From Achromobacter pulmonis (GTDB taxonomy: Bacteria; Pseudomonadota; Gammaproteobacteria; Burkholderiales; Burkholderiaceae_B): 64,000 bases of DNA. Below the pieces are notes generated by a model that was not told the origin of the DNA, ran no database searches, and saw nothing but the letters and a program-made list of their open reading frames with translations. Below are positions 1 to 9,380 of the stretch, in pieces (within the stretch, counting starts at the first letter, position 1; the number at the start of each line of letters is the position of its first letter). The stretch spans positions 37,330 to 101,329 of the forward strand of contig NZ_CADIJV010000020.1 of assembly GCF_902859765.1 (NCBI RefSeq). The letters run 5' to 3'. The position numbers and the translations under genes are program-made.

Positions 1-2
1 GG

Positions 3-338
3 TATCACCCCTCGCTGTTGCCCCTCCACCGGGGGCGGGACGCGATAAGGTGGGCATTGCACATGCGCGAGCCCGTCACCGGGGGCACGTTGTACCGCAT
101 GGACGACGGCGCCGACACAGGGCCAATCATCGCGCAGGACTGGTGCCACGTCCGGCCGGGGGACACCCCGGCGGTGCTGTGGCGCCGCGATCTTGCCCCG
201 TTGGGTCTGCGGCTCTTTTCCGAGGCGCTGGCGCGGCTGGCGCGCGGTGAAGCGCTGCCGGGGCGGCCGCAGGATGAAGACCTGGCCACGTGGGAACCCG
301 CATTCAGCGCGGCAAAGCTGGCCGAACTTCCAGGGTGA
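3..338 (+). CDS. Formyltransferase-family protein, C-terminal part (5' end outside window)
   Basis: The frame is open from the window edge. It reads HPSLLPLHRGRDAI followed by EPVTGGTLYRMDDGADTGPII, which matches the conserved folate-binding formyltransferase core (HPSLLP motif and the D-x-G-x-x-x-G-P-I-I stretch) of methionyl-tRNA and sugar formyltransferases. Only about the last 110 residues are present, and the N-terminal catalytic Asn/His region is outside. It lies 6 bp before the metallopeptidase gene and the terminase genes, so it appears to be prophage cargo and not the housekeeping fmt gene. The substrate is unknown. Confidence 0.75.
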   Translation, partial: YHPSLLPLHRGRDAIRWALHMREPVTGGTLYRMDDGADTGPIIAQDWCHVRPGDTPAVLWRRDLAPLGLRLFSEALARLARGEALPGRPQDEDLATWEPAFSAAKLAELPG

Positions 339-344
339 TTCAGC

Positions 345-989
345 ATGAAGGGAAAGCGGGCACGATCGGACGGTCAGGCGCGGCCCGGGCCGCCCACCGA
401 GTGGCTGGCACGCGCGGAGGCTGCCGGCGGCCTGTTGGCGCCGGCGCCTGAGCTGCTCGAATGGATCGAACGAGTGATATTCGCCGCGGACGGGCCGCTC
501 CACAACCCCGACCATGCCCACCTGGTTGACGCCGACCTGGCGTTCCTTTGGGCGTCGTCCGGCTTCCAGAAAGCCGGGCGCGTGGTGCTGGGCCAGGCCG
601 AACAGGTGATGTTCCGCGCCGGCGGCTGGCAGAAGGCGCGCCAGGAACAGCAGATGATCGAGTGGTTTGGCCGCGTGCCGGCCTTCTTGATCACCCTGGC
701 GGCAGACTACTGCGCCGCCTGCAGCGATGCCGAGTTCTGCGCCCTGGTGGAACATGAGCTGTACCACATCGGTCATGCGCCGGATCCCTACGGCGCACCG
801 GCGTTCGACAAGGTGGGCCTGCCGAAGCTGCGCATCGTTGGGCACGACGTCGAGGAATTCGTGGGAGTGGTGGCCCGGTATGGGCCGTCGGCGGATGTTC
901 GGCGGCTGGCCGCGGCCGCCGGCGCCGCACCGGCCGTGCCCCGGCTGGACATCTCCAGGGCGTGCGGGTGCTGCCTGAAGGCGGCATAG
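345..989 (+). CDS. Putative phage metallopeptidase
   Basis: A 214-residue protein with a zincin motif HELYHIGH (HExxH) at about residues 137-144, embedded in a region that includes the conserved phrase VPAFLITLAADYCAACSDAEFCALVEH. It resembles the putative phage metallopeptidase family encoded next to small terminase genes in many proteobacterial phages. The C-terminus ends in a Cys-rich CGCC motif. The role is unproven. Position 6 bp after the formyltransferase and 21 bp before the terminase suggests co-transcription with the packaging genes. The HExxH helix is clear; the family assignment rests on context plus motif. Confidence 0.75.
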   Translation: MKGKRARSDGQARPGPPTEWLARAEAAGGLLAPAPELLEWIERVIFAADGPLHNPDHAHLVDADLAFLWASSGFQKAGRVVLGQAEQVMFRAGGWQKARQEQQMIEWFGRVPAFLITLAADYCAACSDAEFCALVEHELYHIGHAPDPYGAPAFDKVGLPKLRIVGHDVEEFVGVVARYGPSADVRRLAAAAGAAPAVPRLDISRACGCCLKAA

Positions 990-1010
990 CGACCAGGCAG
1001 GACCGACAAC

Positions 1011-1484
1011 ATGGCAAAGCTCACCGACGCGCACAAGACTTTCATCGTCCAGGCCCTGGCTTGCTGGGATCCTCCTACCGAAGTTTCGGAGGCGCTGCGC
1101 GACCAGTTCGGCATCGACGTGCCGCGCATGCAGGTGGCGCAGTACGACCCAACCAAGGTGGCGGGGAAGGACCTCGCCAAGAAATGGCGGGACCTGTTCG
1201 AAGCCACGCGCAAGCGCTTCCGCGAGGAAGTGGCCGAGATCCCCATCGCTGACCAGGCGTATCGCCTGCGGCAGCTCGGCAAGATCTACGAGCGGCACAT
1301 CAGCCGCGGAAACGTGATCGGCGCGGCCGGCGTTTTGGAACAGGCCGCCAAGGAAGTGGGCGGCGCATTCACGAACAGGCGGGAGCATACGGGCGTCGGC
1401 GGCGGTCCGATCGAACAGAAAACGGTGGTGGTCGATGAAACACAAGTCGCCGCCGCCGTCGCCAAACTCCAAAGCGACTACTGA
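1011..1484 (+). CDS. terS: Terminase small subunit (DUF2280-like)
   Basis: A 157-residue protein beginning [20 protein letters not shown], which is the pattern of DUF2280 phage proteins: an N-terminal helical DNA-binding region, a middle stretch [21 protein letters not shown] and a variable tail. In these phages the gene precedes the large terminase and is taken to recognise the packaging site. It overlaps the large subunit gene by 50 bp in another frame, which supports translational coupling. Function comes from family and position. Confidence 0.8.
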   Translation: MAKLTDAHKTFIVQALACWDPPTEVSEALRDQFGIDVPRMQVAQYDPTKVAGKDLAKKWRDLFEATRKRFREEVAEIPIADQAYRLRQLGKIYERHISRGNVIGAAGVLEQAAKEVGGAFTNRREHTGVGGGPIEQKTVVVDETQVAAAVAKLQSDY

Positions 1485-3018
1485 CCCGGGGGTCCTGCGC
1501 GCCACGGCCAAGGCCATGTGCGAGCAGGATCACCTGTTCTTCAGCCGGTACTTTTTCAAGCACCGCCAGGCGATCAAATTCCGGGTCAACTGGCACCATG
1601 AGCTGATTGCCGAAAAGGTGCAGGCCGTCATCGACGGCCGAATCAAGAACCTGGTCATCAACGTGCCCCCGGGCTCGTCGAAGACCGAGTTGGTCGCCAT
1701 CAACCTGATGGCGCGCGGCCTGGTGCTGAATCCGCGCGCCCGGTTCCTGCACATCAGCTACTCCGACGATCTGGCGCTGCTGAACTCGCAGACGGCCAAG
1801 GAACTGGTCCAGTCAGACGAATTTCAGGAACTGTGGCCGCTGAAGGTCGCGGCGGACGCGAAGAGCAAGAAGCGCTGGAACATCGAGGTCGACGGCCGCA
1901 AGGCCGGCGGCGTCTACGCGGTGTCGCTCGGCGGCCAAATCACCGGCTTTCGCGCCGGCCATATGGCGGAAGGGTGGCAGGGCGCCATCGTCATCGACGA
2001 CCCGCTCAAGGTCGGCGACGCCTACAGCAAGCCGCGGCGCGCCAAAGCGAACCGCGACCTGATCGCCACGGTGAAAAGCCGTCGGGCCAACCCCGACACG
2101 CCGATCATCGTGATCATGCAGCGCCTGGCGCAGGAGGACGTGACCGGCTTTATCGAGGCCGGAAACCTCGGCCCGGACTGGGAACAGATCGTCATCCCGG
2201 CCCTGATCGACGACGCCTATGTGGCGGGCCTGCCGGCCGAGCTGCAGGCCAAGGTCGACAGCAGCGTCCGGGACGAGAAGGGGCGCTTCAGCTACTGGCC
2301 CTACAAGGAGCCGCTGGCGGACCTGTTGGCTATGGAGGCGGGCGCCGGGGCGGACCAGGAGGGCGCGCGCGTCAGCCGGTACGTATTCTCGGCGCAGTAC
2401 CAGCAGCGCCCGGCGCCGCTGGGTGGCGACCTGATCAAGGGGGCCTGGTTCGGCCGGTACGAAGTGCCGCCCCGGATCCTCGCGCGCAAGGTGTTTGCCG
2501 ACACCGCGCAGAAGACCGCCGAGCGCAACGACTACAGCGTTTTCGAATGCTGGGGACTGGGCGACGACGGCAAGATCTACCTGCTGGACCTACTGCGCGG
2601 GAAATGGCAGGCACCCGAGCTCAAGCGGCGCGCCGTGGACTTCTGGGCCAAGAACAAGCCGTTCAATCCGAAACTGTCGGCACCGCTGCGGCAGCTCCTC
2701 ATCGAGGACAAGTCCAGCGGAACCGGCCTGATCCAAGATATCGGCGCAGACGGCAAGATCCCCGTAAAGGGGGTAGAGCGGGACAGGGACAAGCTCACCC
2801 GGCTCATGGATGTGCAGAGCTACATCGAGGCCGGTCTGGTGTGCATCCCCAAGGATGCGCCGTTCGTGGCCGATTTCGTGGCCGAGTGCGAGGCCTTCAC
2901 GGCGGACGACACGCACGCCCACGACGACCAGGTCGACCCGATGGTCGATGCAATCAACGACATGCTCGCCACAGCGGGCAGCAACCTAGGGCGCTTCCAG
3001 GCGCTGGCAAGCACATGA
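1435..3018 (+). CDS. terL: Terminase large subunit (packaging ATPase/nuclease)
   Basis: 527 residues. The N-terminal ATPase has a Walker A-like loop [13 protein letters not shown] near residue 75 and a Walker B-like IVIDDP near residue 185. The C-terminal half carries the RNaseH-like nuclease, with acidic residues in KVFADTAQK and LLIEDKSSG and a final [12 protein letters not shown] segment, which is typical of large terminases. The protein drives ATP-dependent DNA packaging through the portal and cuts the concatemer. Its stop overlaps the portal start (ATGA at 3015). The start at 1435 overlaps terS; a later start (ATG at 1516) is possible but would shorten the N-terminus. Confidence 0.93.
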   Translation: MKHKSPPPSPNSKATTDPGVLRATAKAMCEQDHLFFSRYFFKHRQAIKFRVNWHHELIAEKVQAVIDGRIKNLVINVPPGSSKTELVAINLMARGLVLNPRARFLHISYSDDLALLNSQTAKELVQSDEFQELWPLKVAADAKSKKRWNIEVDGRKAGGVYAVSLGGQITGFRAGHMAEGWQGAIVIDDPLKVGDAYSKPRRAKANRDLIATVKSRRANPDTPIIVIMQRLAQEDVTGFIEAGNLGPDWEQIVIPALIDDAYVAGLPAELQAKVDSSVRDEKGRFSYWPYKEPLADLLAMEAGAGADQEGARVSRYVFSAQYQQRPAPLGGDLIKGAWFGRYEVPPRILARKVFADTAQKTAERNDYSVFECWGLGDDGKIYLLDLLRGKWQAPELKRRAVDFWAKNKPFNPKLSAPLRQLLIEDKSSGTGLIQDIGADGKIPVKGVERDRDKLTRLMDVQSYIEAGLVCIPKDAPFVADFVAECEAFTADDTHAHDDQVDPMVDAINDMLATAGSNLGRFQALAST

Positions 3019-4298
3019 TGAACCAAGACGGCTACCTGAGCGCGGTGCTGGGCCACGCCCTGCTCGGAACTTCGATCGCCGGCCTCGGCGGGCTGGATGA
3101 CCTGGCTATGTACGCCGAAGGCGGCCTGCCTGCCCGCGTGGTGGACATGATCCCGGACACTGCCGTCTCGCGCGGCGTGGCGATCGAGGGCGATGACCGC
3201 GTGGGCGGCGAGTTGGACCGGCTGAAAGTGCTGCCCGCGCTTGCCGATGCCTGGCGATGGGCGCGTCTGACCGGCGGTGGCGCCATCGTGGTCATCGCCA
3301 GGGACGGGGGCGCGCTGAGGGACCCGCTCAACCTTGAGTCCCTGGATCAGCTGCTCGAACTGAAGGTTTTCACGTTGGACGACGTGTCGGCCACCGAAAA
3401 GCGATATGCGGATCCGAACGAGGCCAACTACGGTATGCCCGAGTTGTACCGGGTACGCACGCAGGCCGCGGGCGTGCCCTCTGCGGAGTTCTTCGTTCAC
3501 GAAAGTCGGCTGATCGAGATTCCAGGGGACCCGGTGCCGGCAAAGCTCAATCGCAAGGGCATCCCGTGGGCCGGGCGGCCGGCGGTGAGCAGGGCGTTCC
3601 ACGCCATCCGTCGCTATGGCGATGGCCTGCACTGGGCGCTGCGCTTGCTGGAAAAGAAGCAGCAGGCTGTCCACAAGATGAAGGGCTTGGCCGATGCCAT
3701 CGTGGCCGAAATGGAGGCCGCCATCCGAAAGCGGGTGGAAATGGTCGACGCCGCGCGCAACGCTTTGAACGGCGTAGCCGTCGATGCGGAAGACGACTAC
3801 CAGGTGCTCAGCTCCGACATGGGCGGCATCAAGGACACCCTGGCGGAGTTCCAAATCGCTGTGTCGGCTGAGGCCGGCTATCCCGCGAGTGTCCTGTTCG
3901 GGCGGTCAGCCGCCGGCCTGAACGCCACCGGCGACGGTGACCTTGAGGGGTTCTACAACACGGTGGCCATGGGGCGCGGCGTGAAGCTGAACCCAGCGCT
4001 GGAGCGCATGGTGTCGTTGATCCGGGCGCAACGGTCACTGGATGGCTACGGTGCCGCGCGGGGCGAGGCCTGGTCTATTGTCTGGCCGCCGCTCAAGCCG
4101 GCCACGGCGAAAGAGGAAGCCGAAGTCCGCAAGGCTAACGCCGAGGCGTCGGCCCGCGAAATGGATGCCCTGAGCGCGGCCGTGGACAACGGCCTCAGCC
4201 AGGACCAGGCGGTCCGATTCATGAAACAGGAAGGGCTCTATGGCCTCACCCCCGACGCCGGCGGCGAGTCGGCGAAGTCGTACGCCGCGTCCACCTAA
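3015..4298 (+). CDS. Portal protein (DUF1073 / gp6-like)
   Basis: 427 residues, starting at the ATG that overlaps the terL stop. The segments [37 protein letters not shown] and [20 protein letters not shown] are typical of DUF1073 portal proteins, the ring through which DNA enters and leaves the head. Length is usual for the family. An open frame continues far upstream on the same strand inside terL, but that part has no family signal and is an out-of-frame shadow. The position between terL and the head morphogenesis gene is standard. Confidence 0.9.
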   Translation: MMNQDGYLSAVLGHALLGTSIAGLGGLDDLAMYAEGGLPARVVDMIPDTAVSRGVAIEGDDRVGGELDRLKVLPALADAWRWARLTGGGAIVVIARDGGALRDPLNLESLDQLLELKVFTLDDVSATEKRYADPNEANYGMPELYRVRTQAAGVPSAEFFVHESRLIEIPGDPVPAKLNRKGIPWAGRPAVSRAFHAIRRYGDGLHWALRLLEKKQQAVHKMKGLADAIVAEMEAAIRKRVEMVDAARNALNGVAVDAEDDYQVLSSDMGGIKDTLAEFQIAVSAEAGYPASVLFGRSAAGLNATGDGDLEGFYNTVAMGRGVKLNPALERMVSLIRAQRSLDGYGAARGEAWSIVWPPLKPATAKEEAEVRKANAEASAREMDALSAAVDNGLSQDQAVRFMKQEGLYGLTPDAGGESAKSYAAST

Positions 4299-5079
4299 GC
4301 AATGGCGCTATCCGCTGGGCGCTGAGCAGGACTATGCCCGGGCGCTGCGGGCCACGGCGGATGCGGCCATTGCGGCCGTCGTCGCGCATGTCTTGCCGGC
4401 GTTGCCGCAGGTACTGCGCCAGGATGATCTGCGCAACACCCCGGCCGGCGACGACGGCTGGTTCGAGTCGCTGCGCCGGGCCTTCATGGAGGCGCTGGGC
4501 GCTGCGGTGGTGGCCGACAGCAGCGCGCAGGGCCTGGCCGCGCTCGTTGCGCGGCGGGTCGAGAAGTACAACCAGGAGCAGTACCACCGGATGCTGCGGC
4601 GTGCCTACGGCGTGGACGTGTTCAAGGCCGAGCCCGGCCTGGCCCGCGTGCTGCGCCCGTGGGAAGCCGAGAACATTGGCCTGATCAAGTCCATCCCGGA
4701 ACAGTACCTGAGCAACCTTCATGGGCGGGTGGTCGCCGCGGTACGTCAGGGAACGTCGCTGCGTGACATGACTAAACAGGTGCGGGAAACCTTTGATCTG
4801 CCACGCAAGCGCGCAGAGCTGATCGCCCGGGACCAGATTGGCAAGCTGAACGGCGACCTGACCGAATACCGGCAGACCAACATCGGCGTCAAGAAGTACC
4901 GATGGCGGGGCGTGCTGGATGACAGGGAGCGCGACGAACATGTGGCGCGTGAGGGTCAAGAGTTCGAATGGGACAAGCCGCCCGCCGACGGTCACCCAGG
5001 CAAGCCCATCCGCTGCAGGTGCTGGGCGGAGGCTGTCCTGCCGGCGCTCGACGATCTGGACGCGATGATCGTTCATTGA
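4240..5079 (+). CDS. Head morphogenesis / minor head protein (Mu gpF-SPP1 gp7 type)
   Basis: 279 residues with the C-terminal signature of the phage head morphogenesis domain: RAELIARDQIGKLNG, then RWRGVLDDRERDEHVAREG, and the closing PGKPIRCRCWAE, whose Cys/His residues are conserved in the family. The first 59 bp overlap the portal gene. Family members are minor capsid components needed early in head assembly. The N-terminal part is divergent and Ala-rich, so an internal start cannot be excluded. Confidence 0.88.
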   Translation: MASPPTPAASRRSRTPRPPKQWRYPLGAEQDYARALRATADAAIAAVVAHVLPALPQVLRQDDLRNTPAGDDGWFESLRRAFMEALGAAVVADSSAQGLAALVARRVEKYNQEQYHRMLRRAYGVDVFKAEPGLARVLRPWEAENIGLIKSIPEQYLSNLHGRVVAAVRQGTSLRDMTKQVRETFDLPRKRAELIARDQIGKLNGDLTEYRQTNIGVKKYRWRGVLDDRERDEHVAREGQEFEWDKPPADGHPGKPIRCRCWAEAVLPALDDLDAMIVH

Positions 5080-5088
5080 GGAAAAACC

Positions 5089-6171
5089 ATGGTAATGCGA
5101 TATGACCGGGCGCCACTGAAGGCGACCAGGACAGACGAGGGGTATCTCGTCGATACGCCGGTGCTGACCCGCACAGGCGTCTTCGTGTACAGCGATGGCG
5201 CTGGGCGCACCCGGCGCGAGTACCGGCCGCCGGAAGAGGTGTTCAACGCCGATTCCATGGCAAGCCTGCGCGGCAAGCCGATCACGGACGGGCACCCCGG
5301 CAAGGTCACGGCCAAGAATGTGCGCCAGCACATGATCGGCACGGCCCTGTCTGGAGGCCGCCAGGACGGCCCCGAGAACATGCTCGGGGATATCCACATT
5401 TTCGACACAGCGCCGGTCGACGCCGGCAACAAGGAATTGTCGCTGGGCTACGAGCTGGAACTGGACGAGATGCCGGGCGTGACGCCGGGCGGCGAACCCT
5501 ACGACGCTATCCAGCGAAACATCCGATACAACCACCTCGCGGTGGTGAAACGCGGTCGCGCGGGCAACGCGCGGCTGAACCTTGACGCGGCAGACGCCGT
5601 AACGAAAACCGAAGAGGAACATGACATGAGCATGGTCAAAATCCGCCTCGATTCCGGCCTGTCGTATGACGCGGCGCCGGAAGTGGCGAACGAGCTGGAG
5701 CGCCTGCGCGCCGAGGCAAAGACCGCGGCGGCCCGGGCTGACGCCGAAGCGGCGCGCGCGGACACCGAGAAGGACCGCGCCGACAAGGCCGAGGCCGGTG
5801 TCGCCAAGGCGCGCGCGGACGCTCACGGGGCCGCCCTGGCGCGCGTGCAGCTGGAAGCGGTGGCTGCGCAGCACAAGGTGGAATTCAAGGCCGACACCGC
5901 CGACCGCGCGCTGCGCGAGGGCGTGATCAAGGCCATCCGCGGCGACTCGTTCGACCTGGCGGGTAAGTCGGACGGTTACGTGGAAGCCGCGTTCGACCTC
6001 GCAGTCGGCGAGGACAAGTCCCGCGCGGACGCCGTCGCCGACCAGCGCCGGCAGATGGGCGGGCAGCAGCAGCCCAACGCGCAACATCGCGCGGACGGCG
6101 CCGAGTCGCCGGCGACGGCCCGCTCGGCCCGCGAGGCCTACCTTTCGAACCTGACCAAAGGAGGCGAATGA
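5089..6171 (+). CDS. DUF2213 head protein (prohead protease/scaffold-like)
   Basis: 360 residues. The N-terminal 150 residues contain the DUF2213 pattern (YLVDTPVLTRTGVFVY; KPITDGHPGKVT; NKELSLGYELELDEMPG; RYNHLAVVKRGRAG), including conserved GHP and NHLAVV motifs. After about residue 180 comes a long Ala/Glu/Arg coiled coil (roughly 200-275), as expected of a scaffold. The protein probably combines a maturation protease with internal scaffolding. The start has a good upstream GAGGA. It overlaps the next gene by 4 bp. Confidence 0.85.
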   Translation: MVMRYDRAPLKATRTDEGYLVDTPVLTRTGVFVYSDGAGRTRREYRPPEEVFNADSMASLRGKPITDGHPGKVTAKNVRQHMIGTALSGGRQDGPENMLGDIHIFDTAPVDAGNKELSLGYELELDEMPGVTPGGEPYDAIQRNIRYNHLAVVKRGRAGNARLNLDAADAVTKTEEEHDMSMVKIRLDSGLSYDAAPEVANELERLRAEAKTAAARADAEAARADTEKDRADKAEAGVAKARADAHGAALARVQLEAVAAQHKVEFKADTADRALREGVIKAIRGDSFDLAGKSDGYVEAAFDLAVGEDKSRADAVADQRRQMGGQQQPNAQHRADGAESPATARSAREAYLSNLTKGGE

Positions 6172-6626
6172 TGCCCCCCGTTTACGATGACCGCATGGAT
6201 GTTGCCTACGCCGGCATGAAGGCGGACCTGGGTTACGACGATGTCGAAACCTGCGCCGCGGCCGGCAGCATCGCGCCGGGCGTGATTGTGGGTGACACCA
6301 CGAACGACCGTATCGTCGCCGGCCCCGGCTCGCGCATCCGCGGCCTGGCCTTGCACACGCATACCATCCCCCGCGATGGCGGCTACCGCGAGTTCGACGC
6401 CGTCAGCGTGCTGCGCGTGCGCCGTGGCTGGGCGAAGGTTGCCAACGGCGGCACCGTCACCAAGGACGGCCCGGTGAAGTGCGGCGCCGACGGCGCGGTT
6501 TCGGACGGCGGCGCCACGCCGGTGCCGAATGCGGTTTTTCGCTCTTCGGCGGTGGACACCGCCGGCGGCAAGATCGCCTTGATCGAGTTGCACGCGCCGT
6601 TCGCAACGGCCTCCGCGGCGCCCTGA
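6168..6626 (+). CDS. Structural cement / head decoration protein
   Basis: 152 residues, starting at either of two adjacent ATGs after a strong AAAGGAGG ribosome binding site that sits inside the end of the scaffold gene. It is Gly/Ala/Thr-rich with predicted beta structure, and the segment VIVGDTTNDRIVAGPGSRIRGLALH resembles cement proteins encoded between DUF2213 scaffolds and DUF2184 capsids. The strong binding site fits an abundant structural protein. The assignment is mainly by position. Confidence 0.7.
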   Translation: MMPPVYDDRMDVAYAGMKADLGYDDVETCAAAGSIAPGVIVGDTTNDRIVAGPGSRIRGLALHTHTIPRDGGYREFDAVSVLRVRRGWAKVANGGTVTKDGPVKCGADGAVSDGGATPVPNAVFRSSAVDTAGGKIALIELHAPFATASAAP

Positions 6627-6652
6627 TCCCCCGCGCCTTCAAGAACAACCCT

Positions 6653-6674
6653 AGGCCCTTTTGGGGGCCTTTTT
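6653..6674 (+). terminator. Hairpin with T-tract between cement and capsid genes
   Basis: AGGCCC (6653-6658) pairs with GGGCCT (6665-6670) and is followed by TTTTT. This is a short intrinsic-terminator shape, 14 bp before the capsid ATG. In a late operon it may be a leaky attenuator or an mRNA 5'-end stabiliser for the capsid message. Confidence 0.5.
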
Positions 6675-6687
6675 CATTGGGAAAACC

Positions 6688-7647
6688 ATGAGCAAACACG
6701 AGCATTACGACGAGGCCGACCTGCCGGCCGTGAAAACCATCGTCGTGGCGCTGGCCGGCATGCGCGAGGACGAAGGCCTCTACACCGCGCGCCAGCTGGA
6801 CTACGTCAAGACGCGCACCTATGACAAGAAGCTGCCGCCCATGGTCGGGCTGCAGCTGGTCCCGATCTCCACCGAGGTGCCCGAGTGGGCCGAGACCTTC
6901 ACGTACTCCATGTACGACGAGGTCGGTATGGCCAAGATCGTCTCGAACTACGCCGATGACCTGCCGCGCGCGGACGTCAAGGGCCAGGAAAAGATCGCGC
7001 AGATCAAGAACATCGGCGATTCGTACGGCTACAGCGTGATGGAACTGCGCGCTGCCGCGGCCAACCGCACCGACCTGCCGACGCGCAAGTCGATGGCAGC
7101 GCGCAAGGCGGTCGAAATCAAGCTGAACCAGATGGCGCTGATCGGCGACACGAAGTTCGGTCTTTACGGCCTGGTGAACCATCCGAACGTGCCGCTGGTG
7201 GTTGGCCTGCACGGTGATTGGCTGAACCCGAGCACGACGGCGGATCAGATCCTGGCCGACCTGGACATGATCTACGACGCGGTCCCCAATCAGTCCAAGG
7301 ATGTGCACAAGCCCACCCGCATCGTCATGCCGACGGAGCAGCGCAGCGTGATTTTCTCGCGGCGCGTGCCCGATACAAACGGCAAGACGGTGGGCCAGTT
7401 CTTCCAGGACAAGCACCCTGGCCTGCAGATCATGGCCGCGTCCGAGTTCAAGGGCGCGGGCGCCGGCGGCAAGGACCTGATCCTGGCCTACGAGTACAGC
7501 GAGGAAAACCTCGCCATGGAACTGCCCATGCCGTTCAACCAACTGGCGGCGCAGGCGCGTGGCCTCGAACTGGTGGTGCCGTGCCTGGCGCGCGCCGGCG
7601 GGGTCGTCATTTACTACCCGCTGTCGATGGCGAAGGGGGAAATCTGA
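6688..7647 (+). CDS. Major capsid protein (DUF2184 type)
   Basis: 319 residues, with the start chosen at MSKHEHYDEADLPAVK after GGGAAAACC. The sequence carries DUF2184 capsid features: EVPEWAETFTYSMYDEVGMAKIVSNYADDLPRADV, the helical MELRAAAANRTDLPTRKSMAARKAVE, and a closing LARAGGVVIYYPLSMAKGEI. The position after scaffold and cement and the length agree with HK97-fold major capsid proteins of this phage group. It is probably the most abundant virion protein. Confidence 0.9.
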   Translation: MSKHEHYDEADLPAVKTIVVALAGMREDEGLYTARQLDYVKTRTYDKKLPPMVGLQLVPISTEVPEWAETFTYSMYDEVGMAKIVSNYADDLPRADVKGQEKIAQIKNIGDSYGYSVMELRAAAANRTDLPTRKSMAARKAVEIKLNQMALIGDTKFGLYGLVNHPNVPLVVGLHGDWLNPSTTADQILADLDMIYDAVPNQSKDVHKPTRIVMPTEQRSVIFSRRVPDTNGKTVGQFFQDKHPGLQIMAASEFKGAGAGGKDLILAYEYSEENLAMELPMPFNQLAAQARGLELVVPCLARAGGVVIYYPLSMAKGEI

Positions 7648-8030
7648 TGAAGTACTGCGTCAACACCACGAAGGCCGTCATCAACATCGGCGGGCACACT
7701 GTGATCGCTCCGACGACGGGCGCCTGGGTCGACCCGGAGATCCGCGGGGTGCAGGACCTGATCGACCGCGAACTGCTGGTCCCGGGCGAGGCGCCGGAAG
7801 GGGACAAGGCGCCGAAGAAGGGCGCCGAGGCCGCCCAGGCGGCGCCTGCCGAAGACAAGGAGCCGTCCACGGTCAAGGAACTGAAAGCCTGGCTGGATGA
7901 GCAGGGCGCCCAGTACTCGCCGTCGGCGTCGAAGCCGGAGCTGCAGGGCCTGTACGAAGCCCTGAAGGCCACCGCCGCGGGCCAGGGCGGCGAGGACACG
8001 CCGGGCGCCGGCGGCTCGCAGGAGTCGTAA
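7647..8030 (+). CDS. Small virion-associated protein with C-terminal HeH/LEM-like helix pair
   Basis: 127 residues, starting at ATG 7647, which overlaps the capsid stop (TGATG). Residues 1-45 form a compact beta region (INIGGHTVIAPTTGAWVDPE). A low-complexity Ala/Glu/Lys linker follows, and the C-terminal STVKELKAWLDEQGAQYSPSASKPEL resembles the HeH/SAP-like DNA-binding motif often attached to phage head proteins. No firm function can be assigned; a head or DNA-contact role is inferred from position and this motif. Confidence 0.6.
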   Translation: MKYCVNTTKAVINIGGHTVIAPTTGAWVDPEIRGVQDLIDRELLVPGEAPEGDKAPKKGAEAAQAAPAEDKEPSTVKELKAWLDEQGAQYSPSASKPELQGLYEALKATAAGQGGEDTPGAGGSQES

Positions 8031-8032
8031 GC

Positions 8033-8419
8033 ATGGCCGCCACCGTCGACGATCTGGATTTCCTGGCGCCGGCGGTGGCCGGCATGCCGCCAGAGGACAA
8101 GGAGCGGGCTCTCGCATTCGCGGCTGGCTACCGCCCGGCCTGCCTTCCAGAAAAGAAGCAGGACGAGGCCCAGCTGTGGTACGCGGCGTGGCTGCTGTAT
8201 GGCATCAAGATGCAGCGGTCGGCGGAGGCCGACGGCGTGTTGGCCAGGCCGGGAGTGGTGAGCGAGAAAGAGGGCGACCTGCAGCGTACCTACGGGCGCG
8301 TGGAAGGCGCCGACGACCCCGCCGGCTTCCTCGGCCACTACCAGCAGCTGGCGCGCGTGTGCGCCGTCGGCGCGGCAACCGTCAGGAGCCATCCCCGTGT
8401 CTGTGAAGGCGATCGATAG
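8033..8419 (+). CDS. Head-tail connector protein (DUF4054-like)
   Basis: 128 residues, largely helical (AFAAGYRPACLPEKKQDEAQLWYAAWLLYG), with the size and position of DUF4054 / head completion proteins that sit directly after the capsid genes in myoviruses. It starts 2 bp after the previous stop and overlaps the next gene by 23 bp. Recognition is by position and general pattern, not by a diagnostic motif. Confidence 0.65.
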   Translation: MAATVDDLDFLAPAVAGMPPEDKERALAFAAGYRPACLPEKKQDEAQLWYAAWLLYGIKMQRSAEADGVLARPGVVSEKEGDLQRTYGRVEGADDPAGFLGHYQQLARVCAVGAATVRSHPRVCEGDR

Positions 8420-8849
8420 AGGCCTGGCGTTGCACGCCCGCCTGGCCAGGTCGTTGCAAGGTCGCGGCGTGAAGTTCGGCATACAGGCCGATGCCGGCAA
8501 GGATCCCGACACGCAGGCGGATCTGCTGGACATAGCGATCTGGAACGAGTTCGGAACCGAGACGATCGAGGCGCGGCCGGCGATGCGTGACTTTGCGGAG
8601 AAGAACGGGGAGGTGCTGGGGCAGGCCATGGATCGAATGGCGACCGCCGTCGAGGATGGCCGGTTGACCACCGACCAGGCCCTGGACCAGCTCGGCACGT
8701 TTGCCGAGAAGCACCAGAAGGCCCATATCCGCAACTCCAAGAAATGGGCCAAGCCCAATGCGGAGTCGACCATTGCCAAGAAAGGCAGCGACGTTCCCTT
8801 GATTGATGACGGTCTCCTGGTCAACGCCGTCAGATACCAGAAGGTGTAG
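8397..8849 (+). CDS. Neck/tail completion protein (gp10-like)
   Basis: 150 residues with a GTG start after an AGGAG ribosome binding site. The phrase KFGIQADAGKDPDTQADLLDIAIWNEFGTETIEARPAMRDF is the characteristic stretch of HK97 gp10 / neck proteins (the IAIWNEFGT-x-x-IPARPF type). Such proteins connect or complete the tail at the neck. It overlaps the upstream and abuts the downstream neck gene, forming a tight neck cassette. Confidence 0.75.
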   Translation: MSVKAIDRGLALHARLARSLQGRGVKFGIQADAGKDPDTQADLLDIAIWNEFGTETIEARPAMRDFAEKNGEVLGQAMDRMATAVEDGRLTTDQALDQLGTFAEKHQKAHIRNSKKWAKPNAESTIAKKGSDVPLIDDGLLVNAVRYQKV

Positions 8850-8853
8850 GTCC

Positions 8854-9267
8854 ATGAGCTTCAGAAAACCTCATATTGTCCGGACGCGCCTCCCCGGGCG
8901 GCGAGAACGCGGCCATTGGATCGAGGGCGAGCCGGGGCCGGAGAAACAGATCTCCGCGTCAGTGCAGCCGGCAAAGGCGGCCGACTACGAGCAACTGCAG
9001 GCGAACCCTGAAGGGCGCCGCGTGCGCGCGGCCGTTCGCGTCTACACCACGGCGCAGTTGGCAGTGGCCGGTCAGGACTGGACCGGCGGCGACCGACTGG
9101 TTTGGGACGCCGCGCCAATGGCGGGCGAATACCTGCTGGTGGGCGTGGCGCCCTGGCAATCCGGCGTCATCCCGCATTTCCGCTACCTGGCCGTGCTGCT
9201 GGCCGACAACGAATTGATGCAAGCCCAGGATTCCCCGGCTACCTGGAACGGGGGCGGACGGGGCTAA
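8854..9267 (+). CDS. Putative head-tail joining protein
   Basis: 137 residues. It begins MSFRKPHIVRTRLPG and contains VRVYTTAQLAVAGQDWTGGDRLVWDA plus GEYLLVGVAPWQSGVIPHFRYLAVLL, a small beta-barrel-like pattern seen in head-closure/neck proteins of related prophages. It is placed between two other neck genes 4 bp after the previous stop. The role is inferred from position; I see no catalytic motif. Confidence 0.6.
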   Translation: MSFRKPHIVRTRLPGRRERGHWIEGEPGPEKQISASVQPAKAADYEQLQANPEGRRVRAAVRVYTTAQLAVAGQDWTGGDRLVWDAAPMAGEYLLVGVAPWQSGVIPHFRYLAVLLADNELMQAQDSPATWNGGGRG

Positions 9268-9380
9268 ACGTCCGCAGGGTCTTTCCCGGGTCCGGCCGGG
9301 CATTCCAGGCCACCGGAGAGGGCAGCGCCGAGTCGGCCACGCTGTAGCGTTGGCTGATAGTCCCATCGGCGCAGAATTCT

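Noticed and set aside
3015-4298. Anti-CBASS nuclease (Acb1) label sometimes attached to DUF1073 proteins
   Set aside because: The gene sits between terL and the head morphogenesis gene, has portal-family length and motifs, and shows no paired H-x-T/S catalytic motifs. It is the portal protein.
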